A stretch of 52,343 nucleotides of DNA from Paracoccaceae bacterium (GTDB lineage Bacteria > Pseudomonadota > Alphaproteobacteria > Rhodobacterales > Rhodobacteraceae), in contig RFZI01000003.1 in the NCBI GenBank assembly GCA_009920775.1, forward strand, positions 1 to 52,343, in the 5' to 3' direction. How positions within the stretch are numbered: position 1 is the first letter of the stretch; each line of letters starts with the position of its first letter. Position numbers and translations under genes: made by a program. The notes beneath the pieces are model-generated. The model did not search any database and was not told the DNA's origin. It saw nothing but the letters and a program-made list of their open reading frames with translations. Of the stretch, positions 1 to 9,482 are shown in pieces.

Positions 1-282
1 ATCCTGCCCAATGCCCTTTCGCCCTTGGTGGCCGAGCTTGGCCTGCGCTTCATCTTCGCGGTTCTCTTCATCTCGACCCTCTCTTTCCTCGGCCTTGGCG
101 TTCAGCCGCCGCTCGCCGATTGGGGCGGCATCGTGAAGGAGAACAAGGAAGGCCTCGTCTACGGCATCCCCGCAGCCCTCGTGCCTGCCGTGGCCATTGC
201 CGCGCTCGCGATCTCGGTTAATCTCGTCGCTGACTGGGTTCTCAACCGCACCACCAGCCTGAAAGGAGGCCGCGGTGCCTGA
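1..282 (+). CDS. ABC transporter permease, DppC/OppC type (C-terminal part only)
   Basis: The reading frame is open from the first base, so the gene starts outside the window; 93 residues are visible. It begins ILPNALSPLVAELGL, which resembles the conserved cytoplasmic loop of DppC/OppC-type permeases (usually ILPN..P), followed by hydrophobic segments at about residues 17-35 and 58-80. The STLSFLGLGVQPP stretch is typical of the last third of this permease family. It would form the membrane channel of a peptide/nickel/opine-type importer. Its stop overlaps the next gene, the fused ATPase, by 8 nt, so the two are translated as one operon. The substrate cannot be told from this fragment. Confidence 0.9.
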   Translation: MLPNALSPLVAELGLRFIFAVLFISTLSFLGLGVQPPLADWGGIVKENKEGLVYGIPAALVPAVAIAALAISVNLVADWVLNRTTSLKGGRGA

Positions 283-1909
283 GACCCTGCTCGACATCAA
301 GAACCTCAAGATCGAAGCCACCGTCTATCCGCCGGGCGAACACCCCCACGAAATCACTATCGTAGAAGGCGTCTCGGTCAGCCTCGAAGGCGGCAAAGTG
401 CTTGGCCTCATCGGTGAATCCGGCGCCGGCAAATCGACGATCGGCCTTTCCGCCATGGCCTATGGCCGCGGCGGCGTGCGGATCACCGGCGGCGAGGTCA
501 CGCTCAATGGCCGCGATATCCTCACGCTCGGCCCCAAGGGCCTGCGGGCCTTACGCGGGCGCGAAGTCACCTATGTCGCCCAATCCGCCGCCGCGTCGTT
601 CAATCCGGCCAAGCGCCTGATGGAACAGGTGATCGAGGCCACTCTCAAGCACGGACTCTGCAGCCGCTCCGAGGCCGAGGCGCGGGCGATCAAACTTTTC
701 CGCAAGCTCGGCCTGCCCAACCCCGAAACCATTGGCAACCGCTATCCCCACCAGGTCTCGGGCGGCCAGCTGCAACGGGTGATGACGGCGATGGCGCTCT
801 GCCCCGAGCCGAGCCTTGTGATCTTTGACGAGCCGACGACCGCGCTTGACGTGACAACCCAGATCGACGTTCTGGCCGCGATCAAGGAGGCGATCCGCGA
901 TACCGGCGTTGCCGCGCTCTATATCACCCACGATCTCGCCGTCGTGGCGCAGGTCTCGGATCACATCCTCGTTCTGCGCAATGGCAACAAGGTCGAATAC
1001 GGCCCCGTCAAACAGATCATCGAAGACCCCCACGAAGACTATACCCGCGCGCTCGTCTCGGTCCGCTCGATTGACCATGAAGAGAAGAAACCAGCCGAAC
1101 CCGTGCTGCGCGTCGATAACGTCACCGCCCGCTATAAGGGGACGAATTTCGACGTGCTGTCCAATGTGAGCGTCGATGTCGCCCCTGGCCAGACCCTCGC
1201 CATCGTGGGCGAAAGCGGCTCGGGCAAATCGACCCTCGCCCGCGCGATCACCGGCCTTTTGCCGCCTTCCGCAGGGCGGATCACCTTCGCTGGCCGCACG
1301 CTGACCCCCGATCTAAAAACCCGCAGCATCGACGATCTGCGCGAGCTGCAGATGATCTATCAGATGGCTGACGTGGCGATGAACCCGCGCCAGACGGTCG
1401 GCACGATCATCGGCCGCCCGCTTGAGTTCTATTTCGGGATGAGGGGCGAGGAAAAGCGCAGGCGCGTCCAAGAGCTTCTCGACCAGATCGAGATGGGCAA
1501 AGGCTTCATCGACCGCTATCCGGCCGAGCTTTCCGGCGGCCAGAAACAGCGCGTCTGCATCGCCCGCGCACTGGCGGCCAAGCCCAAGCTCATCATCTGC
1601 GACGAAGTCACCTCCGCCCTCGACCCGCTTGTGGCCGACGGCATCCTCAAGCTCCTCCTAGACCTTCAGGCGCAGGAAGGCGTGGCCTATCTATTCATCA
1701 CCCACGATTTGGCCACGGTCAAAGCCATCGCCGACAGCATCGCCGTGATGTATCGCGGCAAGGTCGTCCGCTATGGCCCCAAGACGCAGGTGCTGACCCC
1801 GCCCTTCGACGATTACACCGATCTTCTGCTGTCGTCGGTTCCAGAAATGCGCCTTGGCTGGCTTGAACACGTCATCGAAACCCGCAAGATGGAAAGCGCC
1901 GGCAACTAG
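275..1909 (+). CDS. ABC transporter ATP-binding protein, fused DppD-DppF type (two nucleotide-binding domains)
   Basis: 544 residues. GTG start, chosen because AAAGGAGG lies just upstream and it overlaps the permease gene. Two complete ATPase domains are joined: domain 1 (about 1-260) has Walker A GESGAGKS, signature VSGGQLQR and Walker B LVIFDEPTTALD; domain 2 (about 270-530) has GESGSGKS, LSGGQKQR and LIICDEVTSALD, where the usual P after E is V. Such two-in-one proteins energise oligopeptide-, dipeptide- or glutathione-type importers in alphaproteobacteria. It follows the permease and precedes a phosphodiesterase-fold hydrolase by 32 nt, which may act on the imported solute. The substrate is unknown. 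Confidence 0.93.
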   Translation: MPETLLDIKNLKIEATVYPPGEHPHEITIVEGVSVSLEGGKVLGLIGESGAGKSTIGLSAMAYGRGGVRITGGEVTLNGRDILTLGPKGLRALRGREVTYVAQSAAASFNPAKRLMEQVIEATLKHGLCSRSEAEARAIKLFRKLGLPNPETIGNRYPHQVSGGQLQRVMTAMALCPEPSLVIFDEPTTALDVTTQIDVLAAIKEAIRDTGVAALYITHDLAVVAQVSDHILVLRNGNKVEYGPVKQIIEDPHEDYTRALVSVRSIDHEEKKPAEPVLRVDNVTARYKGTNFDVLSNVSVDVAPGQTLAIVGESGSGKSTLARAITGLLPPSAGRITFAGRTLTPDLKTRSIDDLRELQMIYQMADVAMNPRQTVGTIIGRPLEFYFGMRGEEKRRRVQELLDQIEMGKGFIDRYPAELSGGQKQRVCIARALAAKPKLIICDEVTSALDPLVADGILKLLLDLQAQEGVAYLFITHDLATVKAIADSIAVMYRGKVVRYGPKTQVLTPPFDDYTDLLLSSVPEMRLGWLEHVIETRKMESAGN

Positions 1910-1941
1910 CCCGGCCTTTCCAAACTCACAGGCCTTCTCTC

Positions 1942-2775
1942 ATGAACAAGCTGCTGCTCATCATCCTCGATGGGGTTCCCTACGATAATTGGCGCCGCCT
2001 CTTCGGCAATCTCGAAGGCTGGGTGCAATCGGGCGAGGCCCAGGTCTGGAAGATGCGCTCGGTGCTGCCTTCAATCTCGGCGACCTGCTATGCCTCGATC
2101 CACACCGGCATCTCGCCGCAGGTCCACCATGTCTATGGCAATGAATTCGTGCGCCGCCTCGACGTGCCGGATGTGTTCTCCGAGGTGACACGCGCCGGCG
2201 GCCTTACCGGAGCAGTTGCTCACAGCTTTTGGTCCGAGTTTTTCAATCGCCACCCCTTCGATTTCGTGAACGACATCGAATACGACGAGCCGGGTCAAAG
2301 CCCGATCAGCCACGGCCGCTTTCACACCATGACCGGTTATGGCCACACCAACCAGATGACCCCCTCCGATGTCGATCTTTTCGCAACTCTCACCATGCTC
2401 TGCGAGAAGAAGGGGATCGACTACGGGATGCTCCATACCTGCACGCTTGACAGCATGGGCCACCGCTTCGGCCACGATAATACGCCGATGGACAATGCCT
2501 GCGAGGCGGTCGATGTGATGTTGCAGCCTTTTCTCAAGCGCTGGCGCGATGCGGGCTACGAAGTCATCGTCACCGCCGATCACGGGCAAGACGCCCGCGG
2601 CCACCATGGCGGAACCGGCCCCGAACAGCAGGACTTCGCGCTCTACTATTTCGGCCCCGCAACGGGCCCCGCGCCCGACACGCTGCTCGACCAGCTTCAG
2701 CTCGCTCCAACGATCCTGAAACGCATGGGCGTACCCATCCCCGCTACGATGACCGCCAAGCCGTTCCTCTCCTGA
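1942..2775 (+). CDS. Alkaline phosphatase superfamily protein (type I phosphodiesterase / nucleotide pyrophosphatase fold)
   Basis: 277 residues. The two-metal site of the family can be read: D10 in LLLIILDG, nucleophile T48 in SISATCY, D170 and H174 in TLDSMGHRFGHD, D213-H214 in TADHGQ, and H221/H222 in RGHHGG. No signal peptide is seen, so it is probably cytoplasmic. Family members hydrolyse phosphodiesters, nucleotide pyrophosphates or phosphonates. It lies 32 nt after the peptide-type ABC ATPase in the same direction, and probably processes the imported compound; that link is inference. At 277 residues it is on the short side for the family but has all the metal ligands. Confidence 0.85.
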   Translation: MNKLLLIILDGVPYDNWRRLFGNLEGWVQSGEAQVWKMRSVLPSISATCYASIHTGISPQVHHVYGNEFVRRLDVPDVFSEVTRAGGLTGAVAHSFWSEFFNRHPFDFVNDIEYDEPGQSPISHGRFHTMTGYGHTNQMTPSDVDLFATLTMLCEKKGIDYGMLHTCTLDSMGHRFGHDNTPMDNACEAVDVMLQPFLKRWRDAGYEVIVTADHGQDARGHHGGTGPEQQDFALYYFGPATGPAPDTLLDQLQLAPTILKRMGVPIPATMTAKPFLS

Positions 2776-2778
2776 GGC

Positions 2779-2842
2779 TTCTTTTGGCTGAAAATACTCC
2801 GGGGTTAATGCCCGAAGGGCAGAGGGGCAGCGCCCCTCCCCC
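2779..2842 (-). repeat. GC-rich intergenic palindromic repeat, copy 1
   Basis: Between two convergent genes. Read on the minus strand it has a GGGGC/GCCCC hairpin around GCT, then a second small GCCC/GGGC hairpin, then CCCCGGAGTATTTTCAGCC. A second copy with the same order of parts (GGGGGCGCTGCC, GCGGGC, CCCCCCGGGATATTTTC) lies at 21331-21388 on the plus strand. It may also end polA transcripts. Probably an interspersed extragenic palindromic element of this genome. Confidence 0.5.
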
Positions 2843-5650
2843 TTAATGCGCCTCGGCCCAGTTCGCGCCGCGCCCGGCATCGACCGAAAGCGCCACATCC
2901 ATCTTCACCGCAGGGGCGGCAGCCCCTTCCATGACCTCGCGGGCAACGCCGATCAAATCGTCGGCTGCAGCCTCGTCGACCTCGAACAAAAGCTCGTCAT
3001 GCACCTGCAAAAGCATTTTCGCAGGCAGATGCCCAATCGCCCCGTCCATCCGGATCATCGCCCGTCGGATGACATCCGCCGCCGTCCCCTGAATCGGCGC
3101 GTTGATCGCGGCGCGGCGGGCAAAGCCTGCGCCCGGCCCCTTGGCGTTGATCTCGGGCGTGTGGATCTTGCGGCCAAAAAGCGTCTGCACAAAACCGTTC
3201 TCTTTGGCGAAGGCCACGGTATCGTCCATATAGGCGCGGATGCCGGGGAAGCGCTCGAAATAGCGGTCGATGAACCCCTGCGCCTGATCGCGCGGGATAC
3301 GCAGATTGCGGGCAAGGCCAAAGCCCGAGATGCCATAGATCACGCCAAAGTTGATCGCCTTCGCTTGCCGCCGGATATCCGGGGTCATCTGATCCAAAGG
3401 CACGTCAAACATCTCCGACGCCGTCATCGCGTGAATGTCGTGCCCCTCGCGGAACGCCGTCTTCAGCGCCTCGATCCCCGCCACATGAGCAAGGATACGC
3501 AGCTCGATCTGGCTGTAATCGAGGCTGACCAGAACCTTCCCCTTCTCCGCCACGAAAGCCTCGCGGATGCGGCGCCCCTCTTCGGTCCTCACCGGAATAT
3601 TCTGCAGGTTGGGATCGGTCGAGGCGAGGCGGCCGGTGTTGGCCCCGGCTATGGAATAAGAGGTATGAACCCGCCCCGTCTCGGGGTTGATGTGGTCCTG
3701 CAAAGCGTCCGTATAGGTCGATTTCAGCTTCGCCAGCTGCCGCCAATCGAGCACCTTGCCCGGCAGCTCATGCTCGGTCGCCAAGTCCTCGAGCACATCC
3801 GCGCCCGTGCCATAGGCCCCGGTCTTGCCCTTCACGCCACCGGGCAGAGCCATCTCGTCGAACAGGATCTCGCCCAGCTGCTTCGGGCTGCCCACGTTGA
3901 ACGGGCGGCCCGCCAGCTTTTGAATTTCATCCTCTAGCCCCGCCATCGACTGGGCAAAGGCGTTGGACATCCGGCTCAGCGTATCGCGGTCAACCTTGAT
4001 CCCCGCCATCTCCATCCGCGCCAGAACCGACACGAGCGGGCGCTCCAAGGTCTCGTAGACGGTCGCCACCCGCTTGCGGTGCAGCTGAGGCTTGAACGTC
4101 TCCCAAAGCCGCATCGTCACATCCGCATCCTCGGCGGCATAGCGCACGGCATCGGCCACGGGCACGCGATCGAAGGTGATGGCCGATTTTCCAGTGCCCA
4201 GCAGGGTTTTGATCTCGATCGGGATATGGCCGAGATATTGCTCGCTCAGAAGGTCCATGCCGTGGTTATGCAGGCCCGCGTTCATCGCATAGGACATGAG
4301 CATCGTGTCGTCGATCGGCGCCACGGTGATACCGTTGCGGGCGAAAATCTTGGCGTCGTATTTGATGTTCTGACCGATCTTGAGGATCGCCGCGTCCTCG
4401 AGCACGGGCCCCAGCATATCGAGGCATTCGTTTAGCCCCATCTGCCCCTCGGCGAGTGCTACGCCGCCAAAAAGATCGTCGGCAGCCGAGGCCTTATGCG
4501 TCAGCGGGATATAGCAGGCCTGCCCCGGCTCGACGCAAAGCGAGATGCCGACAAGCTCGGCCCGCATCTCGTCAAGGCTCGTGGTCTCGGTATCGACAGC
4601 GACATAGCCGCGCCCGCGGATGCGGTCGATCCAGATCTGAAGAGCCGCGGCATCGCTGACACATTCGTAGGTGTCAGGATCGAAGGGCAGCGCCTTGGGC
4701 GCCTCCGGTTCGGAAACCGGATCGGCCCCTTGCGGCGTGGTGTCCATCACCGCTGGCGGCTCGACGCCGAGCTTGTCGGCCACGCGCTTGAGGATGGTGC
4801 GGAATTCCATTTCGGCGAGGAAGCCGAAGAGGGCATCGGGCTCGGGATCGCGCACCTCGAGATCGTCGAGGGTGAAATCCAAGGGCGTCTCGCAATCGAG
4901 CGAAACGAGGCGCTTTGATAGCTCGATCTGCTCGCGGTTGGCGATCAGAGTCTCGCGGCGTTTGGGCTGGGGGATTTCTTCGGCGCGGTCGAGAAGGCTT
5001 TCGAGATCACCGAACTCGTTGATCAGCAGCGCGGCCGTTTTGATGCCGATCCCCGGCGCGCCGGGCACGTTATCGACGCTGTCGCCCGCCAGCGCCTGAA
5101 CGTCGACCACCCGCTCGGGACCGACACCGAATTTCTCGATCACGCCCTCGCGGTCGATCCGCTTGTTCTTCATCGGGTCGAGCATCTCGACCCCGTTGCC
5201 CACAAGCTGCATCAGGTCTTTGTCGGAGCTGATGATCGTGACCCGCCCGCCCGCATCGCGCGCCTGATGGGCGAGCGTGGCGATGATATCGTCGGCCTCG
5301 TAGCCTTCGATCTCTTTGCAGGCGATGTTGAAGGCCTCGGTCGCGCGGCGGGTCAGCGGGAACTGGGGGATCAGGTCTTCGGGCGCGGGGGGGCGGTTGG
5401 CCTTGTATTGATCGTAAAGGTCATTGCGGAACGAGCGCCCCGAATAATCGAAGATCACCGCCACATGGGTCGCCGCGTCGCTGCCGGAGTTATTCTCGAT
5501 ATAGCGCTGGAGCATATTCACAAAGCCCGACACAGCGCCGACCGGCAGGCCATCGGACTTGCGCGTAAGCGGCGGCAGCGCGTGATAGGCGCGGAAGATA
5601 AAGGCCGAGCCGTCGATCAGGTGCAGGTGGCAACCCTTGCCAAAACTCAT
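2843..5650 (-). CDS. polA: DNA polymerase I
   Basis: 935 residues, the normal length for a full PolA. The N-terminal 5'-3' exonuclease domain (about 1-300) carries YDQYKANRP and a helix-hairpin-helix GAPGIGIKTA; a 3'-5' exonuclease domain (about 340-530) keeps VAVDTETTSLDEM with the acidic Exo I pair; the polymerase domain (about 560-935) has DYSQIELRILAH, the O-helix RRQAKAINFGVIYG and VHDELLFEV. All three activities look intact. It fills gaps in excision repair and removes Okazaki primers. It stands alone on the minus strand, 60 nt downstream of the zinc protein gene, and ends against the phosphodiesterase gene. Confidence 0.98.
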   Translation of the reverse strand: MSFGKGCHLHLIDGSAFIFRAYHALPPLTRKSDGLPVGAVSGFVNMLQRYIENNSGSDAATHVAVIFDYSGRSFRNDLYDQYKANRPPAPEDLIPQFPLTRRATEAFNIACKEIEGYEADDIIATLAHQARDAGGRVTIISSDKDLMQLVGNGVEMLDPMKNKRIDREGVIEKFGVGPERVVDVQALAGDSVDNVPGAPGIGIKTAALLINEFGDLESLLDRAEEIPQPKRRETLIANREQIELSKRLVSLDCETPLDFTLDDLEVRDPEPDALFGFLAEMEFRTILKRVADKLGVEPPAVMDTTPQGADPVSEPEAPKALPFDPDTYECVSDAAALQIWIDRIRGRGYVAVDTETTSLDEMRAELVGISLCVEPGQACYIPLTHKASAADDLFGGVALAEGQMGLNECLDMLGPVLEDAAILKIGQNIKYDAKIFARNGITVAPIDDTMLMSYAMNAGLHNHGMDLLSEQYLGHIPIEIKTLLGTGKSAITFDRVPVADAVRYAAEDADVTMRLWETFKPQLHRKRVATVYETLERPLVSVLARMEMAGIKVDRDTLSRMSNAFAQSMAGLEDEIQKLAGRPFNVGSPKQLGEILFDEMALPGGVKGKTGAYGTGADVLEDLATEHELPGKVLDWRQLAKLKSTYTDALQDHINPETGRVHTSYSIAGANTGRLASTDPNLQNIPVRTEEGRRIREAFVAEKGKVLVSLDYSQIELRILAHVAGIEALKTAFREGHDIHAMTASEMFDVPLDQMTPDIRRQAKAINFGVIYGISGFGLARNLRIPRDQAQGFIDRYFERFPGIRAYMDDTVAFAKENGFVQTLFGRKIHTPEINAKGPGAGFARRAAINAPIQGTAADVIRRAMIRMDGAIGHLPAKMLLQVHDELLFEVDEAAADDLIGVAREVMEGAAAPAVKMDVALSVDAGRGANWAEAH

Positions 5651-5710
5651 CGGCGTCTCTCCCGTCCGGCGGGGGCCCCGCCTTTTACCGCAGCACTCTG
5701 GCCCGAGGGC

Positions 5711-5893
5711 TCAGTGCGCCTCTTCGGCGGCCTTCCCGTGAACGAAGCGGCAATCGCAATAGGGGCATTCGACCCAGCCCTTGTCGTGCGGGATCGTCAG
5801 CCAGACGCGCGGATGGCCCAGCGCCCCTTCGCCGCCGTCACAGGCCACACGCCAGGTTTCGACGATCTTGGTTTCAGGGGCGGGAATAGTCAT
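5711..5893 (-). CDS. Zinc-finger CHCC domain protein (NDUFS6-like), 60 residues
   Basis: 60 residues. The ATG at 5893 gives MTIPAPET; the frame stays open to 5986 but the extra residues do not look like this family. The zinc pattern is Cys in VACDGG, His in LGHP and a final CPYC, matching the CHCC domain of the complex I accessory subunit NDUFS6. In alphaproteobacteria such small proteins are linked to complex I assembly, which is inference here. It precedes polA on the same strand and is divergent from the ABC ATPase; the 95-bp gap holds both promoters. Confidence 0.8.
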   Translation of the reverse strand: MTIPAPETKIVETWRVACDGGEGALGHPRVWLTIPHDKGWVECPYCDCRFVHGKAAEEAH

Positions 5894-5988
5894 CTCGATG
5901 CCTTCATCTGTTGCCGCCGGGCGCAGGCCCGCATAGATCAGGCTAGTGTATAACAACGAGCCGCACCGGCAAGACTGGAAAGCCATCC

Positions 5989-6930
5989 ATGACCGAGAAC
6001 GCCATCGAAATCACCGGCCTTCGCAAGACCTATCGCGGTTCGGCGAAGTCGGGGCCGAAAGAGGCGCTCAAGGGCATCGACCTGACGATCCCGCGCGGCA
6101 TGATCTTTGGCCTTCTGGGACCGAACGGGGCGGGCAAATCGACGATCATCAATATCCTCGCGGGCCTTGTGAACAAGACCTCGGGGCAGGTGCGAATCTG
6201 GGGCTTTGATCAGGACGTTAACCCGCGCCAATCCCGCGCCTCGATTGGCGTGATGCCGCAAGAACCCAACCTCGATCCCTTCTTCACCCCGCGCCAGAGC
6301 CTTGAAGTGCAAGCGGGCCTTTACGGCGTGTCGGCCGCCCAGCGCAAGACCGACGAGATCCTCGAGCTTATCGGCCTCACCGACAAGGCCGGCGCCTATG
6401 CCCGCACGCTTTCGGGCGGGATGCGGCGGCGGCTTCTTCTGGGCAAGGCGCTCGTGCATACGCCGCAGATCCTCGTTTTGGATGAGCCGACAGCGGGGGT
6501 CGATATCGAGCTTCGCAATATGCTCTGGGCCAATGTTCGCAAGCTCAACGAGCAAGGGATGACCATTATCCTGACAACCCATTACCTCGAAGAGGCCGAG
6601 GCGATGTGCGACGAGATCGCCATCATCAACCACGGCACGCTGGTGACCCGCGACACCACCGCCAACCTGATCGGCCGGATCGACGCCAAGACGATGGTGA
6701 TCGTGCCCGAAGTGCCCGCCGCCCTGCCCGACCTGCCGGAAGGGGTCGAGGGGCACCTGCGCGACGACGGCGCGCTGGAGTTCACCTACCGGACAACGGA
6801 GGTTCCGGCCGAAGCCGTTTTGGCGGCTGTGCGCCAAGCGGGCATCGCCATCCGTGATGTGAAAACGCAGGAAGCCAACCTAGAGGATGTGTTCCTCTCG
6901 CTCACCGCCGGGGCGCACACAAAGGGCTAG
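5989..6930 (+). CDS. ABC transporter ATP-binding protein, ABC-2 / NodI-CcmA type
   Basis: 313 residues, one ATPase domain: Walker [11 protein letters not shown]-loop [10 protein letters not shown], signature LSGGMRRRL, Walker [13 protein letters not shown], and switch His in TTHYLEEAE. The C-terminal 80 residues are the extension usual in exporter ATPases of the ABC-2 (NodI, DrrA) group. The matching permease is normally the next gene, but here the next gene is a sulfotransferase on the other strand whose stop codon overlaps this one. The membrane partner must therefore be elsewhere. The substrate is unknown; drug, lipid and polysaccharide export are all possible for the group. Confidence 0.92.
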   Translation: MTENAIEITGLRKTYRGSAKSGPKEALKGIDLTIPRGMIFGLLGPNGAGKSTIINILAGLVNKTSGQVRIWGFDQDVNPRQSRASIGVMPQEPNLDPFFTPRQSLEVQAGLYGVSAAQRKTDEILELIGLTDKAGAYARTLSGGMRRRLLLGKALVHTPQILVLDEPTAGVDIELRNMLWANVRKLNEQGMTIILTTHYLEEAEAMCDEIAIINHGTLVTRDTTANLIGRIDAKTMVIVPEVPAALPDLPEGVEGHLRDDGALEFTYRTTEVPAEAVLAAVRQAGIAIRDVKTQEANLEDVFLSLTAGAHTKG

Positions 6931-7745
6931 TCACCCAGCTTGGCGTGGATTTCCTGAAGGTCGAGCTCGCCCGTCGGCATCTTGTTGGCGGGGTTCTCGA
7001 AATCATAGCGGAAGAGCTGGAAGTCTTTTTTGTAGATCTCGAACTTAAGGTGCATCGACAGATCGTCGAAATAGTCCTCGACCGGATGCGCCCGCTTGGG
7101 TCCGTGGCCTTCGCTCTCGTTGAAGCGGGGAATCTTTTTCAGATCGACCTTGTGCGGCGTCTCGATCGCATCGAGCACCTTCTGCATTCCGGGATTGAAA
7201 TCCTCGGTCCAGAAAATCTGGTCATAGCGGCCGCCATTGACGATGAAGGTCGAGACATGGCCGGACATGGCCGACCAGTGGATGTCGGGCTCCATCGGGC
7301 GGCGCCAGCGTATGGTGTCGCGGGCAAAGAGAAGGAAGCGGCGGAAGCTCTTGATCTGATCGAATTCAAATCCGTCCTCGGGGCTCCCGACCTCGATCCC
7401 GTATTTCTGGATCAGCATCGGCACCAGATTGCCGCGATAGCGTTTGCCGTTGCGCTGAATGCCACAGATCTTGTCGAAGAAGGACGACAGGATGCGGGTG
7501 TAGGGATTTCTAACGCAGGTGAAGGTCTGGGATTTGTGGCCTTTGACGTTGGCCTCGATGATCGGCTGGCTCGCCTCTTGGGCCCACTTGTGCAGGCCTT
7601 CGGTCGAGTCGTGGATATCACCATCGAAAAAGCGGCCATGATCCGAATAGAACATGATCTGGCCGATCGTTGAACACGCACACTTTGGAACAACCCGATA
7701 GACCATGCTTTCGCTTTCGGTCATCCAGGTACCTGGAAATCCCAT
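6927..7745 (-). CDS. Sulfotransferase family protein (sulfotransferase family 2-like)
   Basis: 272 residues. The 5'-phosphosulfate loop is readable near the N-terminus as VVPKCACSTI (about 18-27), and a second PAPS-binding segment as TCVRNPYTRILSSFF (about 75-90). Such enzymes move sulfate from PAPS to a sugar or other hydroxyl/amino group and in marine bacteria are often tied to exopolysaccharides. The neighbour on the other strand is a GT14-like glycosyltransferase, divergently transcribed from a shared 151-bp gap, which supports a surface-glycan role (inference). ATG at 7745 is used; an internal ATG at residue 8 is possible. Confidence 0.82.
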   Translation of the reverse strand: MGFPGTWMTESESMVYRVVPKCACSTIGQIMFYSDHGRFFDGDIHDSTEGLHKWAQEASQPIIEANVKGHKSQTFTCVRNPYTRILSSFFDKICGIQRNGKRYRGNLVPMLIQKYGIEVGSPEDGFEFDQIKSFRRFLLFARDTIRWRRPMEPDIHWSAMSGHVSTFIVNGGRYDQIFWTEDFNPGMQKVLDAIETPHKVDLKKIPRFNESEGHGPKRAHPVEDYFDDLSMHLKFEIYKKDFQLFRYDFENPANKMPTGELDLQEIHAKLGD

Positions 7746-7896
7746 CTACCTCAAACTCCGTTGCCGATCAGACTGTTGCTGCGGCACTTTCCGAATTATC
7801 TTTACCCAACAGAACAAACTAAGGGTGTTTATTCAACGTTTGTTCGGTCTATCAAGAAGAAACTGACAGGCACTCGATCAGGTAATTGTTTCGGAA

Positions 7897-9474
7897 ATGG
7901 CAAAGATCGCCTTCATCCTCCTCTGCCACAAGGATCCCGAGGCGGTTATCCAGCAGGCCGAGATGCTCTCGGCTGTTGGCGATTACATATCTATCCACTT
8001 CGACGCCAATTCGAGCGACAGCGATTTCGAAAGGATCGAGCGTGGGCTTGCCAACAATCCCAACGTCGCTTTTGCCAAGAAGCGGGTGAAATGTGGCTGG
8101 GGCGAGTGGAGCCTTGTGGAAGCAACGCTCAACGCTGTTGAGACCGCGCTTGACGCATTTCCGAGGACGACCCATTTTTATATGCTGTCGGGCGACTGCT
8201 TGGCGATCAAGTCCGCCGAATATGCCCATGCCTTTCTTGATTCAGAAGACGCGGACTTTATTGAAAGTTTCGATTTCTTCACTAGCGATTGGATCAAGAC
8301 CGGGTTGAAAGAAGACCGCCTGATCTATCGCCATTGGTTCAATGAGAGAAAGTACAAGCGGCTTTTCTATTGGTCATTCCGGGCCCAACGTTGTCTTGGT
8401 CTGCAACGGGCAATCCCCAAGGATATCGAGGTTCAGATCGGCAGCCAGTGGTGGTGCCTCAGGCGTCTGACCATTGAGCGGATCGTCGAGTTCACCCGCA
8501 AGCGCCCCGATGTTATGCGCTTTTTCCGAACAACGTGGATCCCCGACGAAACCTTCTTTCAGACCCTAGTTCGTCATCTCGTCCCCGATGCCGAAATCCG
8601 CACCAAGACGCTGACCTTCCTGATGTTTACCGACTACGGGATGCCGGTTGTTTTCTGCAACGATCACTACGATCTCTTGCTTGGGCAGGATGCGCTTTTT
8701 GCGCGCAAGATCAGCCCCGAGGCAAAAGAGCTCAAAAAACGGCTCGGGCGGCTCTATGCCTCTGGACGGACGGATTTTCGGATCTCCGACGAAGGCCGCA
8801 GCCTCTTCAAGTTTCTCACCGGTCGCGGGCGGATTGGGCGGCGCTTTGCCGCGCGGTTCTGGGAATCGGAAGGCAGCCTCGGGCGTGACCGCGAGCTTTT
8901 GATCATCGCCTCAAAGAAATGGCACATTGGCAAGCGGCTATTGGAAGCGATCCAGACAACCGCAGGTATTCAGGGGATTGCCTATCTCTTCAACGAGGAA
9001 TCCACCCCGCTCCCCGATTTGGGCGGCATTCAAACCTCGCTTGGCAAACGCACCCGCCATCGCCGGGCGCTCATGCGGATGCTGTTCGACTATTATGCCA
9101 CCGACCGTCTGGTAATCTGCCTCGATACTTCATCGATCGACCTCATTCAGGATTTCTTCACGGATCGTTCCAAGACCCACCTACTGGAAATCGAATGCGA
9201 GTTTTCGGACGACTATCTCAGTGGTCACGCTCGCCGCGTGGGCCTTGCCGGTGACGAGACCACACCTGAGACGCTCGCGCGGCTCTTGCCGACGATCCGA
9301 TATGATGTTGTGTTCGAATCCGAACGCATCCGTGATGCAGGTTTCGCCAATTATCGACGCCTGCGGCAAACTGCGTCGCTTGAGGAAAACTCCGACGCAC
9401 TTGGCGCATTCCTTTCGGTCTCGCCAGACACGGCACGCAAGATTGCCCAGACAGATCACCTTTTCGACGACTGA
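7897..9474 (+). CDS. Core-2/I-branching-type (GT14-like) glycosyltransferase, DUF5928-like
   Basis: 525 residues. The N-terminal half (1-300) looks like a beta-1,6-N-acetylglucosaminyltransferase fold: AFILLCHKDPE, then IHFDANSSDSDF, GWGEWSLVEATL, HFYMLSGDCLAI and later WIPDETFFQTLV. The C-terminal half has no motif I can name; it resembles the extra domain found in rhodobacterial members of this family. No membrane helix or signal is evident. It is divergent from the sulfotransferase and followed after 8 nt by the HIT gene. Likely role: building or branching a surface polysaccharide; acceptor and donor are unknown. Confidence 0.78.
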   Translation: MAKIAFILLCHKDPEAVIQQAEMLSAVGDYISIHFDANSSDSDFERIERGLANNPNVAFAKKRVKCGWGEWSLVEATLNAVETALDAFPRTTHFYMLSGDCLAIKSAEYAHAFLDSEDADFIESFDFFTSDWIKTGLKEDRLIYRHWFNERKYKRLFYWSFRAQRCLGLQRAIPKDIEVQIGSQWWCLRRLTIERIVEFTRKRPDVMRFFRTTWIPDETFFQTLVRHLVPDAEIRTKTLTFLMFTDYGMPVVFCNDHYDLLLGQDALFARKISPEAKELKKRLGRLYASGRTDFRISDEGRSLFKFLTGRGRIGRRFAARFWESEGSLGRDRELLIIASKKWHIGKRLLEAIQTTAGIQGIAYLFNEESTPLPDLGGIQTSLGKRTRHRRALMRMLFDYYATDRLVICLDTSSIDLIQDFFTDRSKTHLLEIECEFSDDYLSGHARRVGLAGDETTPETLARLLPTIRYDVVFESERIRDAGFANYRRLRQTASLEENSDALGAFLSVSPDTARKIAQTDHLFDD

Positions 9475-9482
9475 GGACCAAG

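Noticed and set aside
2071-2898. 275-codon open frame opposite the phosphodiesterase gene
   Set aside because: It overlaps a well supported gene and polA's end, and has no recognisable motif.
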